A stretch of DNA of 64,000 nucleotides from Bifidobacterium aquikefiri (GTDB lineage Bacteria > Actinomycetota > Actinomycetes > Actinomycetales > Bifidobacteriaceae). The notes beneath the pieces are model-generated. The model had not been told where the DNA came from. It was given only the letters and a program-made list of their open reading frames with translations, and did not search any database. A program made the translations under genes and the position numbers. Below, piece by piece: positions 9,904 through 19,500 of the stretch. The first letter of the stretch is position 1. Each line of letters begins with the position of its first letter. The stretch spans positions 310,001-374,000 of the forward strand of contig NZ_MWXA01000003.1 of assembly GCF_002259795.1 (NCBI RefSeq). The letters are read 5' to 3'.

Positions 9904-10155
9904 ATGGCACATAAGAAGGGCGCTTCCGCCTCTCGTAACGGGCGCGATTCAAACGCGCAGTACCTCGGCGTGAAGAAGTTTGGCGGAGAAGCCGTTGTTG
10001 CTGGAAACATCATTGTTCGTCAGCGCGGCACCAACTTCCATCCAGGCCAAAACGTTGGTATCGGCAAGGATCACACCTTGTTCGCACTGGCTGATGGCAG
10101 CGTTCAGTTTGGCGTTCGTCGCGATCGCAAGACTGTTGATGTGGTTTCTGACTGA
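9904..10155 (+). CDS. rpmA: 50S ribosomal protein L27
   Basis: L27 lies near the peptidyl transferase centre, and its N-terminal tail reaches the tRNA ends. The 83-residue protein begins [19 protein letters not shown] and contains [15 protein letters not shown], both diagnostic. GAAAGGAA at 9890-9897 is the ribosome binding site. There is no Firmicute-type cleavable N-terminal extension. A strong intrinsic terminator follows directly. Confidence 0.97.
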   Translation: MAHKKGASASRNGRDSNAQYLGVKKFGGEAVVAGNIIVRQRGTNFHPGQNVGIGKDHTLFALADGSVQFGVRRDRKTVDVVSD

Positions 10156-10171
10156 CCACAGTTGATTTTTT

Positions 10172-10201
10172 AGGCCGCGCCCGGTGAAGGTGCGGCCTTT
10201 T
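10172..10201 (+). terminator. Intrinsic terminator after rpmA
   Basis: AGGCCGCGCC at 10172-10181 pairs with GGTGCGGCCT at 10189-10198 (ten pairs, one G-U), with a seven-base loop and a short T run. It ends the rplU-rpmA transcript. obgE begins 57 bases later and so may have its own promoter or depend on read-through. Confidence 0.85.
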
Positions 10202-10257
10202 GCATATATCGGTTAAATATTCTCTTCTATCAGTTCTCTTGATTAAGGTAAAACGTT

Positions 10258-11964
10258 ATGAGCTCATTCGTAGACCGTGTGACGGTTCATGTCAAAGGTG
10301 GAGATGGCGGCAATGGTGCCTCGTCCATCAGACGCGAGAAATACAAGCCGCTCGCTGGCCCGAATGGTGGTAACGGCGGTCAGGGTGGTTCAGTGATATT
10401 TCAGGCAGATTCGAATTCCACCAGCCTGTTGGACTACCGTTTCCTGCCTCATCGCACGGCCGACTCGGGAACCATGGGTCTTGGCGACGACAAGGATGGC
10501 AGCGATGGTGGCGATGTGATTCTGCCTGTGCCAGTCGGAACCGTCGTCTTCACTGCCAAGGGAGGTTCTGGGGAACAGAAGCGCCCAGGCGAGCTGCTTG
10601 CCGATCTACGACATCTGGGAGATACCTTCGTGGCCGCGAGAGGCGGTAACGGGGGACTCGGCAACCGGGCACTGGCCAACAAGACGCGCCGTGCACCGGG
10701 CTTCGCATTGCTCGGTGAACCTGGAGAGGAACGTGACATCGTTCTTGAGCTCAAGTCCATCGCGGACGTTGCCCTGGTCGGATACCCAAGCTCTGGCAAG
10801 TCCAGCCTGATCGCCGCCCTAAGCTCGGCAAAGCCAAAGATTGCGGATTATCCATTCACAACCTTGGTTCCCAATCTTGGTGTGGTCGAAGCGGGCAATC
10901 ACCGCTTCACGATTGCCGATGTGCCAGGACTGATACCTGGTGCTTCAGAGGGCAAGGGGCTCGGTCTTGAATTCCTGCGTCACATTGAGCGCACGGAAAT
11001 CATCGCTCATGTCATCGATTGCGCGACCATGGAAGCTGATCGCGATCCCGTTGCGGACTATAGAACGATTGAGCGTGAGCTTTCGAATTATGCGGAAAGC
11101 CTTGATCTGCCGCTCGGTGTGATTCCGATTGCGGATCGTCCGCGTCTGATTCTTCTCAATAAGGCGGATGTGCCCGATGCCAAGGAACTCGCCCAATTTG
11201 TGAGCGGTGAGTTCGCAAAGATGGGATTGCGCACTTTCATCATCTCAACCGCATCCCATGAGGGTTTGAAGGAGCTGAAGTTCGCGCTTGCCGATCTTGT
11301 TGAGGAATTGCGCAAGACGATACAGGCCAAGGAGGAGAGCGCTCAGGAAGAACGAGTGCTCATCAAGCCGTTGGAGACAGGCCGACGCAGCAGAAGATCC
11401 GATGAGGGTGGATTCAGCACCGACTTCGATATCAAGCGTGAGCAGGATCGTGACGGTAACCACTGGTTCACCGTGACTGGCGTAAAGCCTGAGCGCTGGG
11501 TCATGCAGACAAACTTTGACAATGATGAGGCCGTGGGATATCTCGCAGATCGTCTGGCCAAGCTCGGTGTCGAGGATTCCCTGCGCAGACTCGGTGCCCG
11601 TCCAGGTGATGAAGTTCATATTGGCCTTGGCCGAAATTCCGTTGCATTCGATTGGGATCCGACCATCGCGGCAGGAGCCGAAATGCTTGATGGTGAGCCG
11701 ATGGCTTCGCGAGGCAAGGATTTGCGTCTCGAAGACCAGTCTGGTCGAACCCGTAGAAGGACCAATTCCGAGCGACGCGAGCAATATCACGAGATGATGG
11801 ATGCCAAGCAGGCCGTGCGCGATGCCATGATGGCCGAGCGCAAGGCTGGACATTGGGCAGATCCAGCAGTGCAAGATGATCCTCACGATGCGGGCAGCAT
11901 GCTCAATGCGAATGACCCTCAGGGAAGCGACGACAACGGCGGCCAAGACAGCGATAACCAGTAA
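10258..11964 (+). CDS. obgE: GTPase Obg/CgtA
   Basis: Ribosome-associated GTPase involved in 50S assembly and stress response. The 568-residue protein has the glycine-rich Obg domain (residues 1 to about 160; [18 protein letters not shown]), then the G domain with P-loop GYPSSGKSS near 178, a switch region with the FTTL threonine, DVPG for G3, and NKAD for G4 near 301. The actinobacterial OCT domain follows near 385-470 ([13 protein letters not shown]), and a charged tail of about 90 residues ends the protein. AAGG precedes ATG 10258. proB follows after 78 bases; obg-proB is a common pairing in Actinobacteria. Confidence 0.96.
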   Translation: MSSFVDRVTVHVKGGDGGNGASSIRREKYKPLAGPNGGNGGQGGSVIFQADSNSTSLLDYRFLPHRTADSGTMGLGDDKDGSDGGDVILPVPVGTVVFTAKGGSGEQKRPGELLADLRHLGDTFVAARGGNGGLGNRALANKTRRAPGFALLGEPGEERDIVLELKSIADVALVGYPSSGKSSLIAALSSAKPKIADYPFTTLVPNLGVVEAGNHRFTIADVPGLIPGASEGKGLGLEFLRHIERTEIIAHVIDCATMEADRDPVADYRTIERELSNYAESLDLPLGVIPIADRPRLILLNKADVPDAKELAQFVSGEFAKMGLRTFIISTASHEGLKELKFALADLVEELRKTIQAKEESAQEERVLIKPLETGRRSRRSDEGGFSTDFDIKREQDRDGNHWFTVTGVKPERWVMQTNFDNDEAVGYLADRLAKLGVEDSLRRLGARPGDEVHIGLGRNSVAFDWDPTIAAGAEMLDGEPMASRGKDLRLEDQSGRTRRRTNSERREQYHEMMDAKQAVRDAMMAERKAGHWADPAVQDDPHDAGSMLNANDPQGSDDNGGQDSDNQ

Positions 11965-12042
11965 TCACGCTATTGTGGGATTGAGTTCGTCATGTCTTCC
12001 GCTTTTCAGCGTCAGACATCAATCCCGAGGAGGCTTTCGAGC

Positions 12043-13176
12043 ATGACCACACCATCCCAGGCACAGGTGCGTTCAATCGTGGCTCAGGCAAAGACCATCG
12101 TCGTCAAGGTTGGTTCAAGTTCGCTTACCTCGTCGACTGGTCATCTCGATGTGGCACGGTTAAGCGCACTGGTCGCAGCACTGGCTGAGGTTCGTCGAAT
12201 GGACGCGAATGTGGTGCTGGTTTCTTCAGGTGCCATCGCAGCCGGCTTTGGGCCACTCGGCTTTGATTCACGGCCGATTGATGTCACGACGCAGCAAGCG
12301 ACTGCCTCGGTAGGGCAGGGGTTGCTGATGGCGCATTATGAGGCGGCGTTCGGAAGATATGGCATCCGTGTCGGCCAGATTCTGATTACGGCAGAAGACA
12401 CAATCCGCTCCGTGCAGTATCGCAATGCACAACGTACGTTGAAGCGCCTGCTTCAGCTTGGTGTTGTGCCGATTGTGAACGAGAACGATGCCTTGGCAAG
12501 CAACGAGATCCGATTTGGCGACAATGACCGTCTCTCTGCCCTTGTCGCAAATTTGGTTCGTGCCGACGCACTGGTATTGCTTACCGATGTCGATGGTCTC
12601 TATACTGCTCCACCATCTGAGAAGGATGCGAAACGACTGGGATATGTCCCCAATGTCGAGAAGATTCTGGATAAGGTCAGGGTTTCCGGTTCGGGTTCAG
12701 GAATAGGCACCGGAGGCATGGTCACCAAGCTTGAAGCTGTTCATGTTGCCGCAGCGTCGGGAATTCCTTCCGTGCTCACGTGTGCGGAGAATGCCGGACC
12801 TGCCCTGTTGGGCGATCCAGTCGGCACTGCATTTGCACCGATTCGTCATCGCGGCAGTTCGCGACGTCTCTGGATTGGATACGCCGCAGCTCCTCGTGGC
12901 GAACTCATTGTCGATGATGGCGCGGCTCAGGCAGTGCGTGGCGGCAGGGCAAGTCTTCTCGCAGCGGGTGTCGTCGCCGTGGATCGAGATTTTTCTGCCG
13001 GCGATCCGGTGTGGATCTGTGACGAAGAGGGCAATCATCTCGCCAAAGGACTCTCTTCCTTCGATTCTGAAGAAATCGCGCAGATGCTCGGCAAGAATAC
13101 GTCAGAACTTAAATCTGAATTCGGTGCCGAATACGCCCATCCGCTGGTTCACCGCGACAATCTCGTGCTTGTCTGA
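12043..13176 (+). CDS. proB: Glutamate 5-kinase
   Basis: Catalyses the first step of proline synthesis, ATP plus glutamate to glutamyl 5-phosphate. The 377-residue protein has the amino-acid kinase fold (IVVKVGSSSLTS at the N-terminus, LVSSGAIAAGF, VNENDAL, FGDNDRLSALVA, LLTDVDGLY, GTGGMVTKLEA) and a C-terminal PUA domain from about residue 270 (SRRLWIGYAAAPRGEL). The frame extends to 11992, but AGGAGG at 12028-12033 lies nine bases ahead of ATG 12043, which fixes the start. proA is not adjacent; an aminotransferase gene follows after a repeat element. Confidence 0.96.
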   Translation: MTTPSQAQVRSIVAQAKTIVVKVGSSSLTSSTGHLDVARLSALVAALAEVRRMDANVVLVSSGAIAAGFGPLGFDSRPIDVTTQQATASVGQGLLMAHYEAAFGRYGIRVGQILITAEDTIRSVQYRNAQRTLKRLLQLGVVPIVNENDALASNEIRFGDNDRLSALVANLVRADALVLLTDVDGLYTAPPSEKDAKRLGYVPNVEKILDKVRVSGSGSGIGTGGMVTKLEAVHVAAASGIPSVLTCAENAGPALLGDPVGTAFAPIRHRGSSRRLWIGYAAAPRGELIVDDGAAQAVRGGRASLLAAGVVAVDRDFSAGDPVWICDEEGNHLAKGLSSFDSEEIAQMLGKNTSELKSEFGAEYAHPLVHRDNLVLV

Positions 13177-13204
13177 TCTCTCTCATCCAAGCATTCCTCC
13201 TCCT

Positions 13205-13244
13205 CGTCATCCCTCGACTTCGCTACGCTCCGCTCGGGATGACG
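13205..13244. repeat. Palindromic intergenic repeat, copy 1
   Basis: CGTCATCCC at 13205-13213 pairs with GGGATGACG at 13236-13244. The inner part contains TCGACTTCGC and CGCTCG. It lies in the gap after proB and is one of at least five copies of a family in this window (16348-16384, 19735-19797, 42061-42097, 42136-42160). It could act as a transcript-end hairpin. Confidence 0.8.
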
Positions 13245-13327
13245 GGGGGAGGCATCGTTGCCAAAGGTCATGGTGAGATCAAACAGGGAAACTGTGGATT
13301 TCTAGTCAGCGGGCTACAGTGTGAGGC

Positions 13328-14542
13328 ATGACCGCACAAGCATGGCAAACTTTGAGCAATCGTATTCAGCAGGTGGCGCCCAGCGCAACTTTGGCCGTTG
13401 ATACCAAGGCAAAGACAATGAAGGCCGAGGGAATCGACATCATCGGCTTTGGTGCGGGCGAACCGAATTTTCCGACCCCAGGATACATCGTTGATGCCGC
13501 CGTCGCGGCATGTCAGGATCCGAAAAATCATCGATATACGCCGACCGCGGGTCTTCCCGAGCTGCGAGCGGCCATCGCCAGGAAAACCGAACGTGATTCG
13601 GGATATGCCGTCGATCCTGCGCAGGTAGTGGTGACCAATGGTGGGAAACAGGCGGTATATGAGACACTCCAGGTTCTGATTGATCCCGGCGATGAGGTGA
13701 TCGTTCCTGCTCCGTATTGGACGAGCTACCCCGAGATGGTCAAGCTCGCGGGCGGCAAGCCCATCAGTGTTCTTGCATCGGTCGATCAGGGCTTCATACC
13801 AACGGTTGCACAGCTTGATGCCGCTCGCTCTGAGAGGACCAAGGCGATCATCGTCAATTCGCCATCCAATCCTTGCGGTTCTGTGTGGGATGCGAAGACA
13901 ATCCGCGACATAGCGCACTGGGCGATCGAACATCACATTTGGATTCTTTCAGACGAAATATATGAGCATTTGACCTATGACAACACGGTGACAAGCTACA
14001 TAGGTGCAGAAGTCCCCGAATGCCGCGAACAGCTCATCGTCCTCAACGGCGTTGCCAAGACCTTTGCCATGACCGGTTGGCGAGTCGGCTGGCTCATTGC
14101 GCCTCGGTTCTTTGCACAGGCGGTCTCCAAGCTTCAGGGGCACCTAAGCTCCAATGTGTCGGATGTGAGCCAGCGCGCGGCGTTGGCAGCAGTCTCGGGC
14201 GATTTGAGTGCCGTGGCTCACATGCGTTCGGCATTTGACATTCGTCGCCAGCATATAGAAGCCATGCTGAACGAGATTCCCGATGTATTCTGCCCCAATC
14301 CAACTGGCGCTTTCTATGCGTTCTGCAATGTGACGGGCTTGCTGAACAAGCCACACGGACAGCATTCGAGCGTTGCGTATACGTCTGCCGAATTGGCCGC
14401 CTTGCTGCTTGAAGAGGCGCATATTGCCGCGGTTCCGGGCGAGGCATTTGGCGCAGAGGGGTATCTGCGCTTCTCCTACGCCCTTGACGACAAGGACCTG
14501 ATTGAAGGCATACGGCGTTTCAAGGCCTGGGTTGAAGCCTGA
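13328..14542 (+). CDS. Class I pyridoxal-phosphate aminotransferase (aspartate/aromatic type)
   Basis: A 404-residue cytosolic fold-type I aminotransferase. The N-terminus has FGAGEPNFPTP, the substrate-arm motif of the subgroup 1-gamma aspartate aminotransferases. The cofactor-stacking region is PAPYWTSYPEM, the asparagine is in NSPSNPCG, and SDEIYEHL contains the aspartate that binds the pyridine nitrogen. The Schiff-base lysine is K244 in GVAKTFAMTGWRVGW. The arginine that binds the alpha-carboxylate is in YLRFSYA near the end. It probably makes aspartate from oxaloacetate and glutamate; aromatic or alanine activity cannot be excluded. It stands between proB and tRNA-Trp, with its own upstream gap containing a repeat. 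Confidence 0.9.
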   Translation: MTAQAWQTLSNRIQQVAPSATLAVDTKAKTMKAEGIDIIGFGAGEPNFPTPGYIVDAAVAACQDPKNHRYTPTAGLPELRAAIARKTERDSGYAVDPAQVVVTNGGKQAVYETLQVLIDPGDEVIVPAPYWTSYPEMVKLAGGKPISVLASVDQGFIPTVAQLDAARSERTKAIIVNSPSNPCGSVWDAKTIRDIAHWAIEHHIWILSDEIYEHLTYDNTVTSYIGAEVPECREQLIVLNGVAKTFAMTGWRVGWLIAPRFFAQAVSKLQGHLSSNVSDVSQRAALAAVSGDLSAVAHMRSAFDIRRQHIEAMLNEIPDVFCPNPTGAFYAFCNVTGLLNKPHGQHSSVAYTSAELAALLLEEAHIAAVPGEAFGAEGYLRFSYALDDKDLIEGIRRFKAWVEA

Positions 14543-14704
14543 TGTTGTGGTCTGTGCCGGCGCTGGATCTGTGGTGAGTCTGAGACGCATAATCCACGAA
14601 ACTTCGCGCTGGGTGTGCCGTCAAGTGGACGAAATGCATTTTGAACGCTAAACTGTCGATTTGGCGGTTTTGCCCAATGAGACGAAAATCTCCAGTGAGG
14701 TGAG

Positions 14705-14710
14705 TAGTAT
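14705..14710 (+). promoter_or_regulatory. Candidate -10 box for tRNA-Trp / secE-nusG
   Basis: TAGTAT lies 15 bases ahead of the mature tRNA 5' end, the distance expected for a tRNA promoter. No convincing -35 hexamer is seen at 17 bases. Confidence 0.35.
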
Positions 14711-14725
14711 GGGCAAAGTTCACTT

Positions 14726-14797
14726 AGGGAAGTGGCGCAATTGGTAGCGCAACGGTCTCCAAAACCGTAGGTTGTGGGTTCGAGTCCCGCCTTCCCT
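14726..14797 (+). tRNA. tRNA-Trp (anticodon CCA)
   Basis: A 72-base cloverleaf. The acceptor stem is AGGGAAG (14726-14732) pairing with CTTCCCT (14790-14796), with discriminator G. The D-loop contains TTGGTA, the anticodon CCA is at 14759-14761 in loop CTCCAAA, and the T-loop is TTCGAGT. The 3' CCA is not encoded. Its place just before secE-nusG is the usual one in many bacteria. Confidence 0.97.
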
Positions 14798-14833
14798 GCA
14801 AAGTAAGTCAATAATTGCGAACGAAGGACGGAT

Positions 14834-15064
14834 ATGGCGAAGTCACAACGGTCTGGAGATAAGGACCCAAAGCCCAACTTCTTCATGCGCATCGGTCAGT
14901 TCATCAAGCAGATCATTGATGAACTGCGTAAGGTCGTAACACCAACACGCAAGGATTTGTTGCTGTGGTCCGTTGCAGTGTTCATCTTCGTTCTGATTCT
15001 CATGGTGTTCGTGACTGTTATGGATATAGGGCTTGGTAAGCTCGTGCTTTTGGTATTCGGCTGA
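14834..15064 (+). CDS. secE: Preprotein translocase subunit SecE
   Basis: A 76-residue membrane subunit that clamps SecY in the SecYEG channel. It has a charged cytoplasmic N-terminus, an amphipathic helix with the conserved DELRKVVTPTRKD, and one transmembrane helix (LLWSVAVFIFVLILMVFVTV). GAAGGA precedes ATG 14834. It is followed by nusG after 27 bases, the universal secE-nusG pair. Confidence 0.96.
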   Translation: MAKSQRSGDKDPKPNFFMRIGQFIKQIIDELRKVVTPTRKDLLLWSVAVFIFVLILMVFVTVMDIGLGKLVLLVFG

Positions 15065-15091
15065 GATAAATCTCATAAAGGTGATATTTGA

Positions 15092-16042
15092 ATGACTGAT
15101 GAACAAGAAAACATCGATAACGAGGCTCCAGTTGCCGATGAGGCGTTGAACGACGCGCAGCAATTCGAGAACGGTCTTGCTACCGATAAGGAACCGTTGG
15201 AAGGGGATCCAGCAGTTTCTACCGATCAGCCTCATGAGCAGGTCGATGAGCTTCCCAACACAACAGGCGAGACAACAGGCGACGATAATCATGTCGAAGC
15301 GGAATCTGATTCAATGTCTTCCGCACATGCCGTGGGTGCTGAACCTGCTGAAGATTCTTCCGAGGATTCTTCCGAATCGGACGCTGAGCATGAGTCCGAT
15401 GCTGAACAGGCAGAAGAAGAGGGAGACGCAGGGGAGCGGGCTGTAAAGGCTTTTTCCAAGCAACTGCGCACGCTCGAAGGCAAGTGGTACGTCTTGCATA
15501 CGTATTCCGGCTATGAGAAGCGCGTCAAGGCCAACATCGAATCCAGAGTGACTTCCTTCGGTCTGGAAGACAGAATCTTTCAGGTCGAGATTCCCATGGA
15601 AGAGGTTGAGAAGCACACCGACAAGGGTAAGAAAGTCATTACTCGCGTCCGTATTCCAGGATATGTGCTCATTCGTATGTGGCCAGACGAGGATGCGCGT
15701 CGTATTGTTCGCGAAACCGAGGCAGTCACCGGCTTTGTTGGTCCGTCGCGTGAACCTGCGCCATTGTCACGCAAAGAGGTCGTCAACATGATGGCTCCGA
15801 TGATTGCATCTGAGGCCCTCAAGGAGTCTGGCGACAAGCCTGCGGCAGCCAAGAAGCGCAAGGTCGAGGTTTCCTTCGCGGCTGGCGATCAGGTGACCGT
15901 CACCGAAGGACCATTCGCAACTATGCCTGCGGTTGTCTCCGAAGTCGAGCCAGCCACTCAGAAGCTTACGGTGTTGGTCTCCATCTTCGGTCGTGACACG
16001 CCGGTCGAACTCAGCTTCGAACAAGTCGAGAAGATTTCCTGA
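15092..16042 (+). CDS. nusG: Transcription antitermination protein NusG
   Basis: Elongation factor that binds RNA polymerase and couples it to Rho or the ribosome. The 316 residues comprise an acidic, low-complexity N-terminal extension (1 to about 125; clusters such as [15 protein letters not shown]), the NGN domain from [19 protein letters not shown] near 131, and a C-terminal KOW domain ([21 protein letters not shown] near 265). Acidic N-terminal extensions are usual in Actinobacteria. A weak AAGGTG site precedes ATG 15092. The usual next genes, rplK-rplA, are displaced by 3.9 kb owing to the surface-protein gene that follows. Confidence 0.96.
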   Translation: MTDEQENIDNEAPVADEALNDAQQFENGLATDKEPLEGDPAVSTDQPHEQVDELPNTTGETTGDDNHVEAESDSMSSAHAVGAEPAEDSSEDSSESDAEHESDAEQAEEEGDAGERAVKAFSKQLRTLEGKWYVLHTYSGYEKRVKANIESRVTSFGLEDRIFQVEIPMEEVEKHTDKGKKVITRVRIPGYVLIRMWPDEDARRIVRETEAVTGFVGPSREPAPLSRKEVVNMMAPMIASEALKESGDKPAAAKKRKVEVSFAAGDQVTVTEGPFATMPAVVSEVEPATQKLTVLVSIFGRDTPVELSFEQVEKIS

Positions 16043-16070
16043 TTCGCAATATCAATATGTTTCATTGAAT

Positions 16071-16106
16071 GGGTGCAAGTCGCTAGGCTTGTGCCCATTC
16101 CTTTTT
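16071..16106 (+). terminator. Probable intrinsic terminator after nusG
   Basis: GGGTGCAAG at 16071-16079 pairs with CTTGTGCCC at 16088-16096 (nine pairs, two G-U), with an eight-base loop. A T-rich tail ending in five T at 16102-16106 follows. It would end the secE-nusG transcript before the surface gene. Confidence 0.55.
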
Positions 16107-16347
16107 CCGAGCTGATTTCGCCGCCGCTTTCAATATGGTTGCGTTGAAAGAAGCGGAATCGTTGGGTATAGCTTCAGTGGCGTGGAACAGTACGTGCTTT
16201 GATGTGTACGGTTCCACCTGTTCTTGACTGTTACCAGTCCTATCGTCTCGAGTACCCATTCCTAGTCGTCTCGAGTGTTTTTCTTCCCTGTTGTCTCGAG
16301 CAGAGGCTATCTCCTCCTTGCCATCTTGGGCGGGCTGCCACTCCCTT

Positions 16348-16384
16348 GTCATCTCGAGCGAAGGCGAAGCCGTAGTCGAGAGAT
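16348..16384. repeat. Palindromic intergenic repeat, copy 2
   Basis: GTCATCTCGAGCG at its left end and GTCGAGAGAT at its right end enclose AAGGCGAAGCCGTA, in which GGC and GCC can pair. It differs from the reverse complement of copy 3 (19758-19797) mainly in one inner base and the outer end. Three truncated copies of its CTCGAG core lie just upstream at 16247-16252, 16270-16275 and 16295-16300. Confidence 0.75.
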
Positions 16385-16567
16385 TTCATCTGTTGGCATC
16401 CTGTGGATGGTGGTGGGATCTCTCCTTCCCTGACGTAATGAGATAGCGGTTGATGTGCATTGAACATAGTCGTCATGTATGATGTTGAACATATTGTATG
16501 GATGCGTGGTTGTTCCTGCCGTTTCTGGTGGAGGCCGCGCTGGTTGACTGTCGTGGATGGAGTGCTG

Positions 16568-19500
16568 ATGCTTGTCTCTCGTTTGTTTGGTTCTGTCGCC
16601 GGTCGTCTGGCGCGTCGTTGTTCCGGTCGTTCCACGGCAGCTCTGTTACCATCCGCCCGTCGCGGGGGGGGGGTAGCTGTATCGGCTTTGCTGCTGTCGG
16701 TGGTGGTGTTGCTGTCGGGGTTGTTGGCGGTGTCGCCGGCTGAGCGGGCGACTGCGGACGAGCCGGCTGGCTATGGTCCCGATGGCTATTTCAGTACGCT
16801 GAGTGCGGGTGCAACTCCGGTGATTGATGCGGATGCTGCGACGCCGGGTGTTGCCAAGGATGGTTGGGCGAACACGCGGCGGATTGTGTTCGGGAAATCT
16901 GGTGTCTTGTCTCAACACTCGCCTTTGACGGGGACGGCGAGCGTGTCTGGTGGATACAAGACGTTGGCGAAGGGCCCTGTGGAGAGTGTGGCGAATGCCA
17001 ATTCCTTCAGTGATCGGGAGGGTGATAGTAATATTGTGAAATCGGCGACGACGTCGGTTGCTGCGGATGAGGCGTTGTTGTGGGCTGATAATGTGGTGAC
17101 TGTTGGCTTTGCGTTTTCTACGGTGACTGCATATACATGCCCTGGTGGATATACGTGCAATTCTTTTGACTCGACGGGCTATAAGTCGCAGTTGGCTCTG
17201 GTGTCTGATGTGGCGGGTGCTACAAATTATTCATCCTTTGAGCAGGGTCTGTTGCGTGTAGCTCTCGTGGAGGGTGTGTGCACAGCCCAAGCGACCCAAG
17301 GGTGCAATTCTGGTAGTTATACGCAGCAAACTAATTCGGTGAACGATTACATGGTGTTTCCGTTGTCTGTTGGTGATTTGAACCAGTATGCCGGTGCAAC
17401 AAACGGCTGGTTGGATAACGTTCCCGACTCTAATCTCGCTTGCCCTTCAAACACTTGTGCTAATGGTGTTTCGGGCTCTTGGCTGCGCACTGCTCGTTGG
17501 AACATCGCAGGCCCTGTATTCAATGTGCAAAGCAAAGGTATACCGTTCACTTGGGATTCGTACGAATCCGATCAAGGGTTGCGTCCTGCTTTTCGTTTGG
17601 GTCTTGATGGTTTGTTGTTGTCGGCGCATAGTGGTGACCAGTCCCAAGTGTTGAATGCGCCAAATAGCGCACAGCCTGATTCGTTGCGGTTGACGTTTGT
17701 GGATGAGGGTAAGCGGGTGAGTCTGTCGAAGAAGCCGTATCTTGCTGAGTCTGGTGGGGTGTGGAGGGTGACGGATTTGGAGGGTGTTGCTGATTTGGAG
17801 GCTCCTTCTGGTTTGGGGTGGAAGATTGTGGATCCTGAGGATGATTCGGGTGTTGTGGTGGCTTCGGGTCGGACGAATTATGATGCTGCTGCGGGGTCTG
17901 ATGGCAATATGGTGGTGCCGTGTGCGACGTTGGTGTCGGGCAGGGAGTATGACTTCTATGCGTGGGGTCAGCAGGATGGTTCGGATTCGGTGGGTTGGTC
18001 GAATCGTGCGACGGAGCCGGTGCGGGGTGTGGTGACTAAGAATGCTGCTGGTACGTGCGCTCTGAAGATAGCGTCTCCGCCGTCGTATGGGATTGAGGTG
18101 TCGGGTGTTTCGTCTGGTGGGTTGATGGCGTATCGGATTGGTGATTATGACGAGACTGTGTTTGATCAGACGGGTGCGTTGCAGAGTGTAAGACTGGCGA
18201 CTCCTGCTGACCCGGTGAAAGCGTCGGTGTTGGCTGCGGCGGTGGCTGCTGGTGGTTCGGGTGTTGATGTGGATAATCCTGTTGGTTGGGTGGCGGCTCG
18301 TTGGCTTGGGTATCCGTCTGATCCGTTGTCGGGTGATACGTCGTCGGCGTCGAGTCCGTATGCGGGGAGTTTGCAGTTGTTTGCGCAAGGGTTGGCTGCG
18401 AACACGGGTGGTTTGTCGGTGGCGGGGAGTCTTCCTGCGGGTACGTTCTCTTCGGGTGGGACGTTTGTGTTGTCGGTGTCGGGGCCTGGCTTGTATCTGA
18501 TTGTGGATTCGAGTGGTGCGAGTTTGCCGATTATCGTGGGGTCGAAGGCGTTTAACGAGGGGGTGGGTGAGGATGGGTTGATGGTTGATTTCCCGGATGC
18601 GGGTGTTCATGGTAAGCCGCAGTTGGGCAGGGCGGTGTTGAAGACGAGTGTGGTGGGTGTGTCGAAGCGGGTGGTGAACAATGGGTTGCAGGGTTTCGAT
18701 ATGGGAGCTTCTGTGGAGTATGAGGTCGCGCTCACGGTGCCTGACTTGGTCGGCTTCTCTGGTGTGACGTATGACGCGTATGAGTTCGAGATTGATGATG
18801 TGGCGACCAACGGTCTGACATTGCCTGCTGCTGGTTCGGTGCGGGTGTTGATGGATGTGGATCCCGACAGTGGCGTCGCCTCCCCGGATGTGGATGTGAC
18901 GGGGAGGTTGTCGTCCTCGTCGATTGTGGTGGCCGACAAGTCGTTGACGGTGAGCGGGTTGAAGGCCTTGTTCGCCACGGATTCGGGTGGTCATGTGGCG
19001 AACAGGGCGACGGTGCCGGCTGGTTCCCTGGTTCGGGTTCGTTATGAGGCTACGGTGAATGTGGATGCGTTGGTGAGTATGCCGGGTGGTGGTGGCGTGC
19101 ATTCGAATCTGAACGAGGCGACTCTGACGCGTTCCATGGCTGCGGGTGGCACGGAGGGGTTGACGGTGTCGGCGGATGTGTACACTTTCGGGGTGGATGT
19201 GGTGAAGGTGGCGATGGATGATGCGACGAGTCCGTTGGCTGATGCTGGGTTCGTGGTGAAGCGGCATGGGGTGGCGCTCTCGTTCGTGGACTTGGGTGGT
19301 GGAGTGTATCGCAAGGCCGTGCCGAGTGACGTGTTGGTGACGACCACGCTTGTCACGGGTGGGGATGGCAGGCTCGCCTTGCGGGGTGTGGCTGCTGGCG
19401 GGTTGGTGTTTGAGGAGATGGCTGCCCCGTCGGGTTATTTCAAGGTTCCGGGGTTCACGGTCGAGACGGTGCCGGTGTGGAATGTGGACGCGAGTGGGAT

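Larger units (their letters stand above)
16043..16567. other. Gap between nusG and the surface-protein gene
   Basis: A 525-base stretch without a credible gene. It holds a nusG terminator near 16071-16106, a run of CTCGAG half-elements at 16247, 16270 and 16295, a full palindromic repeat at 16348-16384, and then the presumed promoter and leader of the surface gene. Weak in-frame upstream starts of that gene at 16460, 16475 and 16502 lie at its right end. Confidence 0.6.

Noticed and set aside
16247-16384. Possible CRISPR-like array from repeated CTCGAG units
   Set aside because: Spacing is irregular, the units are only about seven bases and palindromic, and no cas genes are present.
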